From an uncultured Clostridia bacterium (lineage in GTDB: Bacteria; Bacillota; Clostridia; Christensenellales; UBA3700): a stretch of DNA of 64,000 bases. Of this stretch, positions 25,404 to 35,166 are shown piece after piece (positions within the stretch are counted from its first letter, which is position 1; each line of letters starts with the position of its first letter). The DNA lies in assembly GCA_948471525.1 (NCBI GenBank), contig CAOKSY010000001.1, forward strand, positions 1-64,000. The letters are read 5' to 3'. The notes under the pieces are model-generated. The model ran no database searches and was not told the DNA's origin. It worked only from the letters and a program-made list of their open reading frames with translations. The position numbers and the translations under genes were made by a program.

Positions 25404-25854
25404 TCCTCTTTTGTTGTATTAATATATTTGATATTTTAATCTAAAGGATAAAATTGGCGACCGTCTTTCGCCGATTTATGGGTGGATTTATACGAAAAGA
25501 CAGTCGCCGACGCAAGTTACGCATATGACAATATAATTTAATAATCTACAAAATTCGCCGCGCACATTGCTTTTTGTAATTATATTTTACCATTATATTC
25601 GACTGCATACCAGCAATTGGAGTTAACATAGACGTGTCGACAAGTTAACATATCAAAGCATTATGATGTTAACATACTTAACAAAGAGCAGGTTTTTAAA
25701 CGAAATGTTAACTTTATGCCTCAAAAAACGTAACAAATGTAACATCGCATAAATATTCGGGATATAATAACCGCATTTATCGTCGCGTCAAATAATTGAT
25801 TAGCGCCGATTTTTATGGTAATATTGATAGGACAATAGGCTTAAGAGAGATAAA
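25404..25854. other. Intergenic region with stem-loop and operator-like repeats
   Basis: No convincing ORF. A long imperfect stem-loop lies at 25456-25508 (GGCGAC/GTCGCC plus inner pairing). Four GTTAAC sites follow at 25622-25712, and AT-rich promoter-like sequence precedes the MATE gene. Confidence 0.55.
25622..25712. promoter_or_regulatory. GTTAAC operator-like array upstream of the MATE exporter
   Basis: Four copies of the palindrome GTTAAC start at 25622, 25644, 25668 and 25707. Three extend to GTTAACAT and the first three are 22 and 24 bp apart, about two helical turns. The array lies 140-230 bp upstream of the exporter start, so a repressor or activator site is plausible. No cognate regulator gene can be named. 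Confidence 0.45.
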
Positions 25855-27276
25855 ATGAACGAATCTACCGAGCAACTCGCAACGGGTAAAATACTTCCCC
25901 TTATATTCAAACTCACTGTTCCCGCAGTGATAGCTCAGCTGATCACATTTTTGTATAACATAGTAGATAGGATGTTTGTCGCAAAAATAGGCGAATCGGG
26001 TATGGACGCGCTTGCGGCTTTGGGAATAGTATTGCCTATTACGCTGATCATACAGGCTTTTGCAAATCTGATAGGACTAGGCGGTTCTCCGCGCGCAAGC
26101 ATCAAATTGGGCGAAGACGACAAAGCGGAAGCCGACAAGATATTCAACACCTCTTTTGTACTTCTTCTCGCAGTAGGTATCGCCGTCAGCGCAATCACAT
26201 ATCTGTTTGCAAGACCGATAATAATACTTTTCGGCTGTCCTTCGACAGCGGTTGACTTTGCCGTATCTTATCTCAAGATATATTCTCTCGGCACGGTTTT
26301 CGTAATGTTGGCGCAGGGGCTGAATCCGTTTATAACCGCGCAGGGTTTTTCTATGACGGCGATGATGTCCGTACTGATCGGCGCGCTGATAAACATTGCG
26401 CTCGATCCGCTGTTTATATTCGCATTCGATATGGGAGTAAAGGGCGCAAGCCTAGCCACCGTCATATCGCAGTCGATATCCTTTGTATGGATAATAGTAT
26501 TTTTCTTTTCCAAAAAAAGTATTTTCAAACTGCGCTTCAAATATATGAAATTGAACGTAAGACGCATATTCGCAATACTGTCGCTGGGAATGACACCTTT
26601 TATTATGACTATCACCGAATGCGCTATTCAGATAGTATTCAATATAAATCTAAACGTATCCACGGGCGGAGATAAAGACTACACCGCCGCGTTGACGATA
26701 ATGCTCAGCGCGCTTCAGCTCATATCGCTTCCGCTCAACGGACTCGGCTACGGAATGCAGCCTTTCGTAAGTTACAACTACGGCAAAGGCGACGCAGAGA
26801 GATTGAAAAAGGGAATAAGTTACGTGACCTTGATAGCGTTTATCTTTGCCGCGATAATATGGTCTCTGTCAATGGCGGCGCCGCAAATATACGCTCGCCT
26901 GTTCTCCGCCAGCGACAGCGTGCTGATAATAGTCAAAAAATATACTCCCCTGTTTCTGATGGGATCGATAATGTTTTTTGTTCAAATGACTTTGCAAAAC
27001 ATCAACGTAGCCCTCGGACAGGGATTATGCGCGTTGATACTCGCAGTGTTGAGAAAAGTGATAATACTCATACCGCTCTGCTTTGCGCTGACGCATTATA
27101 TGGGATTTAAGGGAGTGTATATGTCGAAAGGAATAGCCGACTTTGCGGCAGGGATAATCACTGCAATCGTCATCTTCATCACCTTCCCCAAGGTCTTTAA
27201 AAAACGTGCAAATGCCGTAATGACTTCGCGTAGCGATACTCACGATCCCGAAGACGGTATATCCGACGCTCAATAA
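25855..27276 (+). CDS. MATE family multidrug/metabolite exporter
   Basis: A 473-residue integral membrane protein with about 12 helices. MATE hallmarks are the opening LPLIFKLTVPAVIAQLITFLYNIVDRMFVAKIG phrase (about 13-45), the repeated AQGLNPFITAQG segment at the half-way symmetry point, and GYGMQPFVSYNYGKGD (about 300). It exchanges cations for exported compounds; the substrate is unknown. Near its start, AGAGAT precedes the ATG. It ends in a bidirectional terminator. Confidence 0.93.
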   Translation: MNESTEQLATGKILPLIFKLTVPAVIAQLITFLYNIVDRMFVAKIGESGMDALAALGIVLPITLIIQAFANLIGLGGSPRASIKLGEDDKAEADKIFNTSFVLLLAVGIAVSAITYLFARPIIILFGCPSTAVDFAVSYLKIYSLGTVFVMLAQGLNPFITAQGFSMTAMMSVLIGALINIALDPLFIFAFDMGVKGASLATVISQSISFVWIIVFFFSKKSIFKLRFKYMKLNVRRIFAILSLGMTPFIMTITECAIQIVFNINLNVSTGGDKDYTAALTIMLSALQLISLPLNGLGYGMQPFVSYNYGKGDAERLKKGISYVTLIAFIFAAIIWSLSMAAPQIYARLFSASDSVLIIVKKYTPLFLMGSIMFFVQMTLQNINVALGQGLCALILAVLRKVIILIPLCFALTHYMGFKGVYMSKGIADFAAGIITAIVIFITFPKVFKKRANAVMTSRSDTHDPEDGISDAQ

Positions 27277-27285
27277 AAACCGTAT

Positions 27286-27313
27286 AAAAATCTCCCTTTG
27301 GCAGGGAGATTTT
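27286..27313. terminator. Bidirectional terminator between MATE and phosphoesterase genes
   Basis: Stem AAAATCTCCCT/AGGGAGATTTT with loop TTGGC and A/T runs on both sides, placed between convergent genes. Confidence 0.85.
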
Positions 27314-27326
27314 CATTTTTATCAAT

Positions 27327-28384
27327 TTATGCTTGCCACTGAACGTTGTTGCGTATGGCGACCGTTCCGTTATCGCCGAGTTCTATGATGGTCGCTCCGT
27401 ACGAAGTCGCGTCATTCCAATATCGCGGCGATTTGCCCGTCTTTAATCCGTAAGTATATCTTATGTTTTCATAATATATATTTCCGTTGCTCTCGTGGTC
27501 GTGTCCGCAGAAAACGTGCGTAAGTCCTACGGCTTTTGCCCTGTCGATAAATCCGGTATTGATAGGCGCAACGCACGGCAGATAAGCAAAGTGTCCGAAT
27601 CCGAGATCTAGCGGCACCGTATAATTTCCGTCTTCGTCTTTTTGACAGTACTTCTCAACGGCTTCTCTCATTTCAGGCATTGCAGTATGCGAAAATACCA
27701 TCGATTCCACTGTCTTGCCTTGATAAGCCGCGATCTCCCGAGCGGTCTTCTCATACCATGCGATCTGCTCCTCGCCTACGTAAACCTCTCTTTTGCTGCC
27801 GTCGGGATATTTGTGATAACGTCCGTTGTCAAGGAAAAACAGCGTCTTGACAATATCGCCGCTCTCGACTATATTCAAAGCGTAATTGCCCATACCGTAC
27901 ATATTCTCGGGACCGCGCTCGAAAAGACAGTATTCCGCCTGTTCGTATCTGTCGGATTGCCACTCGAGCGACGCAACGCCTTCAGTATCGTGATTGCCGT
28001 ATACAGGAGCCCAAGGTATCTTGTACGACTCCATTTTCTTTATCATTTTTTTAAGAAGCGACTTGGTCGTCAATCCCGACACGTTGTCTCCCGGCAATAT
28101 TATAAGATCGGGATTTTCATCTTGAACGAGATCGTCCATCATCTCGAATACTTTTTTATTATCCGAGTTATTCGACCAAAGCTGTATATCGGTAAACAGC
28201 ATGATCTTAAAGTCCTTGCCCGCCTGTTTTTCCAACGCTTTGAATTGATCGTTCTCTCCGAGGTATAAAACTTTCTCGCTGTCTACCGAGCCCTGTACTC
28301 CGTTACAGCCCGCAAAGGCAAACAACGACAGCGTAGCATCAACGCGCAAGTTATAAATACCGCAATCTTTGAAAATTTCTTCAT
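27327..28384 (-). CDS. Calcineurin-like metallophosphoesterase lipoprotein with frameshifted signal peptide
   Basis: About 350 residues. Metallophosphoesterase motifs are FTDIQLW (D near the start of the fold), LPGDNVSG, VYGNHDTEG, FSHTAMP and FCGHDHESNG, so two-metal chemistry on a phosphoester is likely. The true start appears to be the ATG at 28384 (AAGGAGC upstream, 21 bp after the ZIP stop), which reads MKKFSKIAVFITCALM, a signal peptide. The lipobox LFAFAGC lies in the next frame: one base is missing near 28331-28350. The span is 1058 bp, not divisible by three, in agreement. As given, the catalytic frame has no normal start. Confidence 0.85.
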
Positions 28385-28405
28385 TAGGTCGCTCCTTAAA
28401 TTTTA

Positions 28406-29275
28406 TCAAAACATTACCAGCAAAAAGCCCGTCAGCACTCCCAAAAAGAGAGACAGCGCCGGAAGTTTGCTCTTCCACATAAGTATGGATTCGGGGAGAA
28501 GCTCTCCGAACACGACGTAAAGCATAGCGCCGCTGGCGAAACCGAGCGATAATACGAGCATAATATCGTTTATTCCGCCGAGCGCAAAACCGAGCAACGC
28601 TCCGAATACCGTCGGAAGTCCGCTCAACGCTGTGAGCGAAACAGCCTTTGCCTTGCCCATTCCTCCCGATATCAGAGGTACAGACACCGCCATTCCTTCG
28701 GGAATATTGTGCAGTCCAATTACTATAGCCATTATAAATCCGCTTCCCGAAAACAGATTGGCTGTAAGATTCTCTTCTATTGCGTAAGAAGCTCCGATAA
28801 CCATTCCCTCGGGAAGATTGTGCAAAGCTATCGCAATCATCATTATAAGTCCCGCGACAAAGAGATTTGATTGCGATTTTTTATGCGTCTCGAAATGATC
28901 GGCATGGATCAATTCGTCCAGATCGTCCGCCGTAGACGGATGATTTGAATCTATATGTTTGACTTCTTTGTTGGTGCTTCTGTCGATAAGAAAATTAAGC
29001 AGATATACCACTCCGTAACCCACAATTACAGCGGCTACGACGACTATCGGAGTATATGACGGAAGTTGCCCCGCTCTCATCATCTCCACCGGCTCGCTCA
29101 TAAGATCGAAGCACACGACCGCAAGCATTATACCCGCCGCAAAAGAGAGCAACAGACTGACGATCTTATTGCTGTCTCGGCGCAACACCGCTCCTACAAG
29201 ACCGCCCAATCCCGTTCCGACTACTCCCGATATAAGCGTAATTAAGATAATTGCAAGATATTCCATTCCCTTCAC
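28406..29275 (-). CDS. ZIP family divalent metal transporter
   Basis: A 289-residue membrane protein with about eight helices. The ZIP signature is present twice: HNLPEGMVIGASY (helix IV) and HNIPEGMAVSVPLISGG (helix V), which form the binuclear metal site. A cytosolic loop with His and Asp residues lies between helices III and IV (about 100-130). It imports zinc or related metals. The start could be GTG at 29275 or ATG at 29266. The following phosphoesterase, itself metal-dependent, is probably co-transcribed. Confidence 0.92.
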   Translation of the reverse strand: MKGMEYLAIILITLISGVVGTGLGGLVGAVLRRDSNKIVSLLLSFAAGIMLAVVCFDLMSEPVEMMRAGQLPSYTPIVVVAAVIVGYGVVYLLNFLIDRSTNKEVKHIDSNHPSTADDLDELIHADHFETHKKSQSNLFVAGLIMMIAIALHNLPEGMVIGASYAIEENLTANLFSGSGFIMAIVIGLHNIPEGMAVSVPLISGGMGKAKAVSLTALSGLPTVFGALLGFALGGINDIMLVLSLGFASGAMLYVVFGELLPESILMWKSKLPALSLFLGVLTGFLLVMF

Positions 29276-29524
29276 TCTATATAGTTATTGCGACGCACTG
29301 CGTCAAATACCTGTGATTTTTCAATATTTCTGCTGACAAAATCAATCTGCCGCGCCTTCTACTGATATAGTATAACATAACTGAAAAATTTTTCAAGTGC
29401 CTCGGACGTTATTTATACTTTACTTGCAAATATTTGATTTTTGGATTTAATCAACTTTTAATCGTATATATATTTAACCGAATACGTAAAAACAGCCCGC
29501 TTGCTTGCGTGCCGTATCGCGACG

Positions 29525-30634
29525 TCAGTCGTTTGATACTTTTGAGATTTCCGAAGACGCGACTTTCTTCTTGCGCAGTCTTTTCACAGAAAGTACTATC
29601 AGCCAGACGATACCTGCCGCGATTATCGCGCCTATTGCGCAAGCTGCCGCGATTGCCTTGTCATACGTCTTCTTCATATCCTGATAACTTCCGTCGGACA
29701 TTATATGCGACTTAAAGTTTTCATTTTGCCATACGCTGACTTTTCGTATAGAAAAATCCGTAGATCCGTCGGACGAGTTCTCGAAACCGCCCAACTTCTG
29801 TCCGTAGGGTCCAATTTTGTTTTCGCGTATCTCGACTGTAAGTTTGAGATATTGAGCGACTGTGGAAACTCCTCCGTCGTCGCTTGCCCATACCGGCGTT
29901 CCGTCCACGTAAAAGACGTAACGGTCGGGCGCCCAGAGCAACGAATATTTATGATATTCTCCGTCGTACAAATTCTTACCCGTGTCGGTCACGTTATCCG
30001 TCATTCTGTAATACGGCGCGTCGTATGCGTCCCAATGCAAGGCATTTCCCGTCTTCGTGGGATTTTTTGCCACAAAAGAGGACTCGTAGATATCTATCTC
30101 CGTTCCGTCACGTCCTTTGTTGCCTACCTTGCCCACCGAATAGCTTTGCAGCCAAAAAGCCGACCACATACCGCTTGCGCGCGGCACTCTGACTTCCGCC
30201 TCAAAATATCCGTACGCCTGTGCAAAAGTCTCTTTGCGCCTATCGCCGTCATAATCGGCGGTTTCTATTCCGCCCGTAAAAATACCGCTTTTTGTATTGC
30301 AGACGTCGCAGTCGTGATTTTCCGTCTTGATAGATTTTATCACTACCGCTCCCTCGCTCGCGTCGAGCGTGATCATCTTATCGCACCAATATTCCGTCTT
30401 TCTCAATCCGTGCGGCGAAGGCTTCCAAGCCGTATTGTCGTATACTTCCCGTATCGTAGAAAAACGGGAAAAATCGTCGTCCATAGTCTGCACCCAACCG
30501 TCTTCCTTTGAAAATGTAGGCATAGACAGATCGAATTTATTCTTCCGGTCTCCTCTGCACGCCGCAAGCGAGAGAGGAAGCGCGGCGCAGATCGCCGCGG
30601 TAATAATACAGATGATACGCTTGAGTTTTACCAT
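29525..30634 (-). CDS. GH16 family glycoside hydrolase lipoprotein with C-terminal membrane helix
   Basis: A 369-residue protein. The lipoprotein signal ends LSLAAC (cysteine about residue 26). The catalytic jelly roll (about 50-310) has ASGMWSAFWLQS and the GH16 active-site motif GTEIDIYES, with Glu-Asp-Glu in E-x-D-x-x-E spacing, then HWDAYD and HKYSLLWAPDRYVFYVDG. It is likely an endo-beta-glucanase or galactanase on the cell surface; specificity is unclear. A second hydrophobic helix (about 332-355) ends in a basic tail, an unusual double anchor. AAAGGA precedes the ATG. Confidence 0.88.
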   Translation of the reverse strand: MVKLKRIICIITAAICAALPLSLAACRGDRKNKFDLSMPTFSKEDGWVQTMDDDFSRFSTIREVYDNTAWKPSPHGLRKTEYWCDKMITLDASEGAVVIKSIKTENHDCDVCNTKSGIFTGGIETADYDGDRRKETFAQAYGYFEAEVRVPRASGMWSAFWLQSYSVGKVGNKGRDGTEIDIYESSFVAKNPTKTGNALHWDAYDAPYYRMTDNVTDTGKNLYDGEYHKYSLLWAPDRYVFYVDGTPVWASDDGGVSTVAQYLKLTVEIRENKIGPYGQKLGGFENSSDGSTDFSIRKVSVWQNENFKSHIMSDGSYQDMKKTYDKAIAAACAIGAIIAAGIVWLIVLSVKRLRKKKVASSEISKVSND

Positions 30635-30670
30635 TTTTTATCCTTTGGACAGCAACCGTTTGTCGGCCGC

Positions 30671-31603
30671 TTATTTATTTTCTTTTGCGACAGTCTTTTT
30701 GGATCTGCAGACGATAGCTTTCCAGTCGACGTTTATCAGAATATACGCAACTATCAATGCGACTGTCGCGCCGATCAATATTCCGTACATAGCGCCGATA
30801 CTCGCCTTGTGTCCGAAAAAGTAGATATTGCAATCGACCGAGTCTTTTATCTTATCCACAACCTCGGCAGGGATACCCGAATCTATCATTTCGTCGAAAG
30901 TGCCCTCAAGGGAATGATTGCGTATAAGAGAAGTGCCGTACGTCCCCGGCAGAAACCCGAGAAAATTCTGCAACGCTTTGCCGTACTGGGATATCGGCAT
31001 ATACGCGCCGCATATAAATCCGTAACCCGCGCTCACGATCGTACCTACCGCCGACATCTGTCCCTGAGAGGAGAGAAAATGATTTATCAAAGCGGACATC
31101 GCCGTGCCGAACAGCGAAAGCAACAGCACGTCGAGAATTATCAAAAATACATCCGCCGCGCTGAGATACCAGCCCGTGCAAGCAAGATATATCATACCGA
31201 GTATCATAGCCGCAAAACAAATTATCAACGCGCTTACGAACGTCGCCGCATAGTACGACAGCGCGAGCAAAGATTTTTTGACTGGAGATATCAGCAGATC
31301 GCTTATCACTCCCTTTGCCTTGTCCTGAACCATTACCATATTGGACGAAAAAGCAACCGTCACGCAACATACCGCCAAAAGCGCGGAAAGAAGCTCGCCG
31401 CCGACAAATCCGTTGAGGATTTTTTCAGGCACAGTCACGCCCTCGGGGACGCTCATCGTAACGCTGTCTCTGTATACTCTGCTCAAAAACGTCACGTAGA
31501 GCACGAGAAGTATGATAGGCGTTATCAACGAAGCGAAGAACATTCCTTTGTCTTTGAAAAAAATCTTTATATTACGTTTTGTAAGCGTCAAAAACTCAAT
31601 CAT
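30671..31603 (-). CDS. ABC-2 type exporter permease
   Basis: A 310-residue membrane protein. It opens FLTLTKRNIKIFFKDKGMFFASLITPIILLVLYV, a typical ABC-2 first helix. Several further helices follow in the pattern of DrrB/YadH-type permeases, and a large loop lies near 210-250. It overlaps the ATPase gene by 8 bp, so the two form one exporter. The substrate is unknown. Confidence 0.9.
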   Translation of the reverse strand: MIEFLTLTKRNIKIFFKDKGMFFASLITPIILLVLYVTFLSRVYRDSVTMSVPEGVTVPEKILNGFVGGELLSALLAVCCVTVAFSSNMVMVQDKAKGVISDLLISPVKKSLLALSYYAATFVSALIICFAAMILGMIYLACTGWYLSAADVFLIILDVLLLSLFGTAMSALINHFLSSQGQMSAVGTIVSAGYGFICGAYMPISQYGKALQNFLGFLPGTYGTSLIRNHSLEGTFDEMIDSGIPAEVVDKIKDSVDCNIYFFGHKASIGAMYGILIGATVALIVAYILINVDWKAIVCRSKKTVAKENK

Positions 31604-32519
31604 TCTCCCCGTCTCCCGTAAGTTTTTTGCCTGTGACGGAAAGAAATACGTCGTCCATCTTTCCCTTCACTATCTCGTAATCGTCGAATATTGCGGCATT
31701 CTTGAGTATAATATCCGTAGCCTGCTTTGTATTTGCGACGGCGATTCTGTATCCGTCGGGAAGTTTTTCGTACGGGAGCCCAAGGGATTTTACACTGTCC
31801 TCGTCCGTTCCGTAGATTGTGATGAAGTCTCCGGTATATTTGTTTTTAAGTTCCAACGGCGTGCCCTCCGCCACTATCGATCCGCTGTCGAGTATCACCA
31901 CGTAATCCGCGTCGGCAGCCTCCTCCATATAGTGCGTGGTGAGAAATACCGTCATTCCTTCCTGCTTGCGAAGTTTGGCTATAACGCTCCAAAGCGTTTT
32001 TCTCGTCTGAGGATCGAGACCGGTAGTAGGCTCGTCCAATATGAGTATCTTGGGACTGTGCAAAAGCGCTCGGGCTATATCCACTCTTCTGCGCTGACCT
32101 CCCGATAGTTTGCCGACAGGTCGCCCCAACAACTGCGCCAGATCGAGTAATTCGCACAATTCGTTCAATCTGCTCTTAAAGCGGTCGCCGTAAATGCCGT
32201 AAAGCGCGGCGCGGCTCTGCAGATTATCTTTGACGGAGAGCGTAACGTCGAGAGCGCAGTTTTGGAATACAACGCCTAGATCTTTCTTTACCTCTCCGGC
32301 GTCGCCGTCGAGGTCGCATCCGTTTATATACACGGTTCCGCCGTCTTTTTTAAGTTGATTGCAAATGATCGAAATAGTCGTACTCTTACCTGCGCCGTTT
32401 ACTCCCAGAAAGGCAAACAGTTCGCCTTTTCTCACGCAAAAACTCAAATCGCGTACCGCATGCACGTCTTTGAACGATTTATTTAAATTTTTTATTTCTA
32501 TAATATTATCGGAATTCAT
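31596..32519 (-). CDS. ABC-2 exporter ATP-binding protein
   Basis: A 307-residue ATPase of the CcmA/DrrA type. Walker A GVNGAGKST (about 39-47), signature KLSGGQRRRVDIARAL (about 133-148), Walker B ILILDEPTTGLDP, and the H-loop TTHYMEEA. The C-terminal 80 residues form the usual regulatory domain of this type. It partners the overlapping permease. Confidence 0.95.
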   Translation of the reverse strand: MNSDNIIEIKNLNKSFKDVHAVRDLSFCVRKGELFAFLGVNGAGKSTTISIICNQLKKDGGTVYINGCDLDGDAGEVKKDLGVVFQNCALDVTLSVKDNLQSRAALYGIYGDRFKSRLNELCELLDLAQLLGRPVGKLSGGQRRRVDIARALLHSPKILILDEPTTGLDPQTRKTLWSVIAKLRKQEGMTVFLTTHYMEEAADADYVVILDSGSIVAEGTPLELKNKYTGDFITIYGTDEDSVKSLGLPYEKLPDGYRIAVANTKQATDIILKNAAIFDDYEIVKGKMDDVFLSVTGKKLTGDGEND

Positions 32520-32592
32520 ATTTGACCGCCGAATAAATTTTTATAATTATATCATATGCGATTGAATAATGCAAACGCCGAATCTATCTTTA

Positions 32593-33711
32593 TTAATCCA
32601 TAGATCTATCGCAATATATCCTCGGCACTCGCTTGCCTATTCGGCATACTATCTCGTAATTTATCGTGCCTGCTATCTTTGCCAATTCTTCGGCGGTTAT
32701 ACTCTCTTCCCCCATACTGCCGATCAGCACCGCTTCGTCATATAAGCGCACGTCTTCGATATCCGTCACGTCGACCATAAACTGATCCATACATATCCTG
32801 CCCGCAACGGGGGCTCTTTTTCCCCGTATCAGCACGTGCGCTTTCCCCGACAGCGCTCTGGGATAGCCGTCGGCGTATCCCACGGGAAGCGTAGCTATCA
32901 CGCTTTTTCTGCGCGCGACGAACTCGCCGCCGTAACTCACTCGCTCGCCTGCTTCCAAAGTCTTCAAATGTATGACGCCGGTACGCCAACTCAATACCGG
33001 CGAAAGCGGGAATTCAACGCTGTCCGACGGGTACATTCCGTATGCTATAATACCTGCGCGCACCGCGTCGTATCTATCTCCGCCGCAAAGTATAGCCGCG
33101 CTGTTGGCGGCATGAATGAGCGGCAACGTTATTCCGCGCTTATCAAGCGCCGATAAAAACTTTTCCAACCTCTCAGTCTGTATCTGAGTATAACGTCTGT
33201 CTCCGTCGTCCGCGCAAGCAAAGTGCGTAAACGCGCCGACAAGTTTGAGCCCCTTCGACTTGTATATCCTCTCTACCGTATCTTCCTGTCCTTGAACGAA
33301 ACCTATCCTGCCCATTCCGGTGTCTATAGCGATATGGACGTCGACCGACGTTCCGCGCGATATGGCAAACATATCGAGAAGACGCGCGCTCTCTTGAGAA
33401 AATACCGTTGCCGCAAGTCCGTATTCTATCAATTTGCGAAAATCGCAAGGCACGGTATTGCCCAATATGACGATGGGAAGCCTTATGCCGCTCTCGCGCA
33501 ACTTCGCTCCTTCGTCGGCAGTCGCTACGCCGAACAGATCGACCAGATCGGACGCCGCCTTCGCCGTCTCTTCCGCGCCGTGACCGTAAGCGTCGGCTTT
33601 GACGACAAACATCAATTTACTTCCGCCTATGAGATTTCTCACCGCTTTGAGGTTATTTCTCAAAGCCTGAATATCTATAAGACAGTATGTGCGCGGCATA
33701 TCGGATCTCAT
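32593..33711 (-). CDS. alr: Alanine racemase
   Basis: A 372-residue PLP enzyme interconverting L- and D-alanine for peptidoglycan. The PLP lysine is in FVVKADAYGHG (about residues 35-45), the substrate/tyrosine region VSYGGEFVARRKSVIATLPVGYADGYPR contains the second catalytic Tyr, and AGRICMDQFMVD is present. It starts in a 4-bp ATGA overlap with the aminotransferase stop, so the pair is translationally coupled. Confidence 0.95.
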   Translation of the reverse strand: MRSDMPRTYCLIDIQALRNNLKAVRNLIGGSKLMFVVKADAYGHGAEETAKAASDLVDLFGVATADEGAKLRESGIRLPIVILGNTVPCDFRKLIEYGLAATVFSQESARLLDMFAISRGTSVDVHIAIDTGMGRIGFVQGQEDTVERIYKSKGLKLVGAFTHFACADDGDRRYTQIQTERLEKFLSALDKRGITLPLIHAANSAAILCGGDRYDAVRAGIIAYGMYPSDSVEFPLSPVLSWRTGVIHLKTLEAGERVSYGGEFVARRKSVIATLPVGYADGYPRALSGKAHVLIRGKRAPVAGRICMDQFMVDVTDIEDVRLYDEAVLIGSMGEESITAEELAKIAGTINYEIVCRIGKRVPRIYCDRSMD

Positions 33712-34556
33712 ACGCTGCCGTCCGTTCCCGCAATAAATTCGTCGAGCAACGCGTTCTGCAGCATTTCTACGGTAGCGCCGTCTCTGCCGCCGACGGAACG
33801 TCCGTCTATCGAACCTACGCGCAGACAGAGCGAGCCCGAACTCGTTACTATTATCTCATCGGCTTGAGTTAACTCACTCAAAGTAAACGGTCTTATCTCT
33901 ACGCCTATATTCATAGCTTCGCACATAGAAATGAGATGCGCTCTCGCCACGCCGGCAAGTATATACTCGTCCGCGGGCGGAGTGATAAGTCTGCCGTCTT
34001 TTAAAATATGTATGTTGCTGTGCGCGCATTCGGTCACCCTATCTCCTCTGTGAAAAACCGCCTCGTGCGCTCCTGCGCGCTGAGCTTTCTGCGCCGCCAT
34101 TACGCTGGGTATGAGATTGAGCGTCTTGATATTGCAGTGAAAAAATCTCGTATCTTCGATAGTGATAAGAGATATTTTAGAACTCATATCCACTATCTCG
34201 CACGGCTTTATGACCACCCACAGATTCGCCGTCATATCTTCGGGATAGGAATGATTGCGTATCGCGCTTCCTCTCGTCGCCTGCCAGCATATGAACAGAT
34301 TGCCGCTGTCGCATTTTCTCGCAAGGTCCTTGAGAAGTTTTGCAAGGTTCTCTTTCCCGAAGTCGAGTTTTATATCCAATAGCGCCGCGCTTTTAAAAAA
34401 CCTGTCGATATGTTCGTCCAGCGCGAATATATTGTAATTCCTACTGTAGGTAGCGTCGTAAACTCCGTCGCCGAAAAAACATACTCTGTCAGTCATTGGC
34501 ACGCTCATTTCTTCAAGCGCTCCGTATCTTCCGTTGTAATATCCCAAATTGATCAT
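33708..34556 (-). CDS. Class IV aminotransferase, probably D-amino acid transaminase
   Basis: A 282-residue fold-type IV PLP enzyme. It opens YYNGRYGALEEMSVPMTDR..FFGDGVYDAT, close to D-alanine transaminases. Further signatures are the catalytic-lysine segment (FFHCNIKTLNLIPSVMA, K about residue 145), the RVTECAHSNIHIL motif, and SGSLCLRVGSIDGRSVG. Being coupled to alanine racemase points to D-Ala/D-Glu supply for the cell wall; a branched-chain role is less likely. GGAGG precedes the ATG. Confidence 0.85.
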   Translation of the reverse strand: MINLGYYNGRYGALEEMSVPMTDRVCFFGDGVYDATYSRNYNIFALDEHIDRFFKSAALLDIKLDFGKENLAKLLKDLARKCDSGNLFICWQATRGSAIRNHSYPEDMTANLWVVIKPCEIVDMSSKISLITIEDTRFFHCNIKTLNLIPSVMAAQKAQRAGAHEAVFHRGDRVTECAHSNIHILKDGRLITPPADEYILAGVARAHLISMCEAMNIGVEIRPFTLSELTQADEIIVTSSGSLCLRVGSIDGRSVGGRDGATVEMLQNALLDEFIAGTDGSV

Positions 34557-34677
34557 AACCGCCTCCGTGTATTGCCGCTGTAATATTCTATTTTATCGAT
34601 CGGCATAATATTATACTTGATAGGAAAAAACAACGACACAATTAATCGACGTCTCTCGGCTGAATATTAACAAAAAA

Positions 34678-34702
34678 AGAGGACGTCGACAACGACGCCT
34701 CT
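34678..34702 (-). terminator. Intrinsic terminator of the XRE regulator gene
   Basis: Arms AGAGGaCGTCG and CGACGcCTCT with a 4-nt loop, followed on the minus strand by a T-run (the A-run at 34672-34678). Confidence 0.8.
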
Positions 34703-34734
34703 GACAAAGAAAATCATCAATATTCAATTACATA

Positions 34735-35085
34735 TCACTCGCTGTCGGACAGCGCGCTTATATATCCCAAGACTTTGGATTGCTTCTTGACGGAAAGTTT
34801 GCGGAACTCAGTCACAAGTTCCCTCTCCTGCACGTTGAGATTTTCTCTTTCTTCGATAATTATCCGTCCGTCCTCGCTCTCTCTGCCTACGAGATAATCA
34901 ACTGTGACGTTGAGAACGTCCGCGATTTTACATACGGCTTCTATGCTCGGCGAAGACGACTGCTTTCCGTACCACGACGCTATCGAAGACGCAGGAATGC
35001 CCGTGCGCTCCGAAAGTTGTTTTTGAGAAATATTGTTCTCATCCATGATTTGCCTCAGATTACCGTTAAAAACTTGCTTATCCAT
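34735..35085 (-). CDS. XRE family transcriptional regulator
   Basis: A 116-residue protein. The N-terminal HTH (about 8-63, ISQKQLSERTGIPASSIASW) ends VTVDYLVGRE, typical of Cro/CI-like regulators. The helical C-terminal tail (EERENLNVQERELVTEFRKL) resembles the dimerisation tail of SinR/ClgR-like small repressors. Its upstream region holds AATTAAG-type repeats overlapping a strong opposing promoter, so it probably controls that promoter and itself. Confidence 0.88.
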   Translation of the reverse strand: MDKQVFNGNLRQIMDENNISQKQLSERTGIPASSIASWYGKQSSSPSIEAVCKIADVLNVTVDYLVGRESEDGRIIIEERENLNVQERELVTEFRKLSVKKQSKVLGYISALSDSE

Positions 35086-35101
35086 AAATCTTTCCCTCTA
35101 T

Positions 35102-35160
35102 CTTAATTTATAAGATTATCGAAATTAAGTGTTGACAATTCGTAATTAAGTGTGTATAAT
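35102..35160 (+). promoter_or_regulatory. Consensus plus-strand promoter with AATTAAG operator repeats
   Basis: TTGACA (35132-35137), a 17-bp spacer and TATAAT (35155-35160), all consensus, facing away from the XRE gene. CTTAATTT (35102-35109) and AAATTAAG (35122-35129) form an inverted repeat. AATTAAGTGT occurs twice, before the -35 and inside the spacer, suggesting repressor sites. Confidence 0.75.
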
Positions 35161-35166
35161 GTAATC

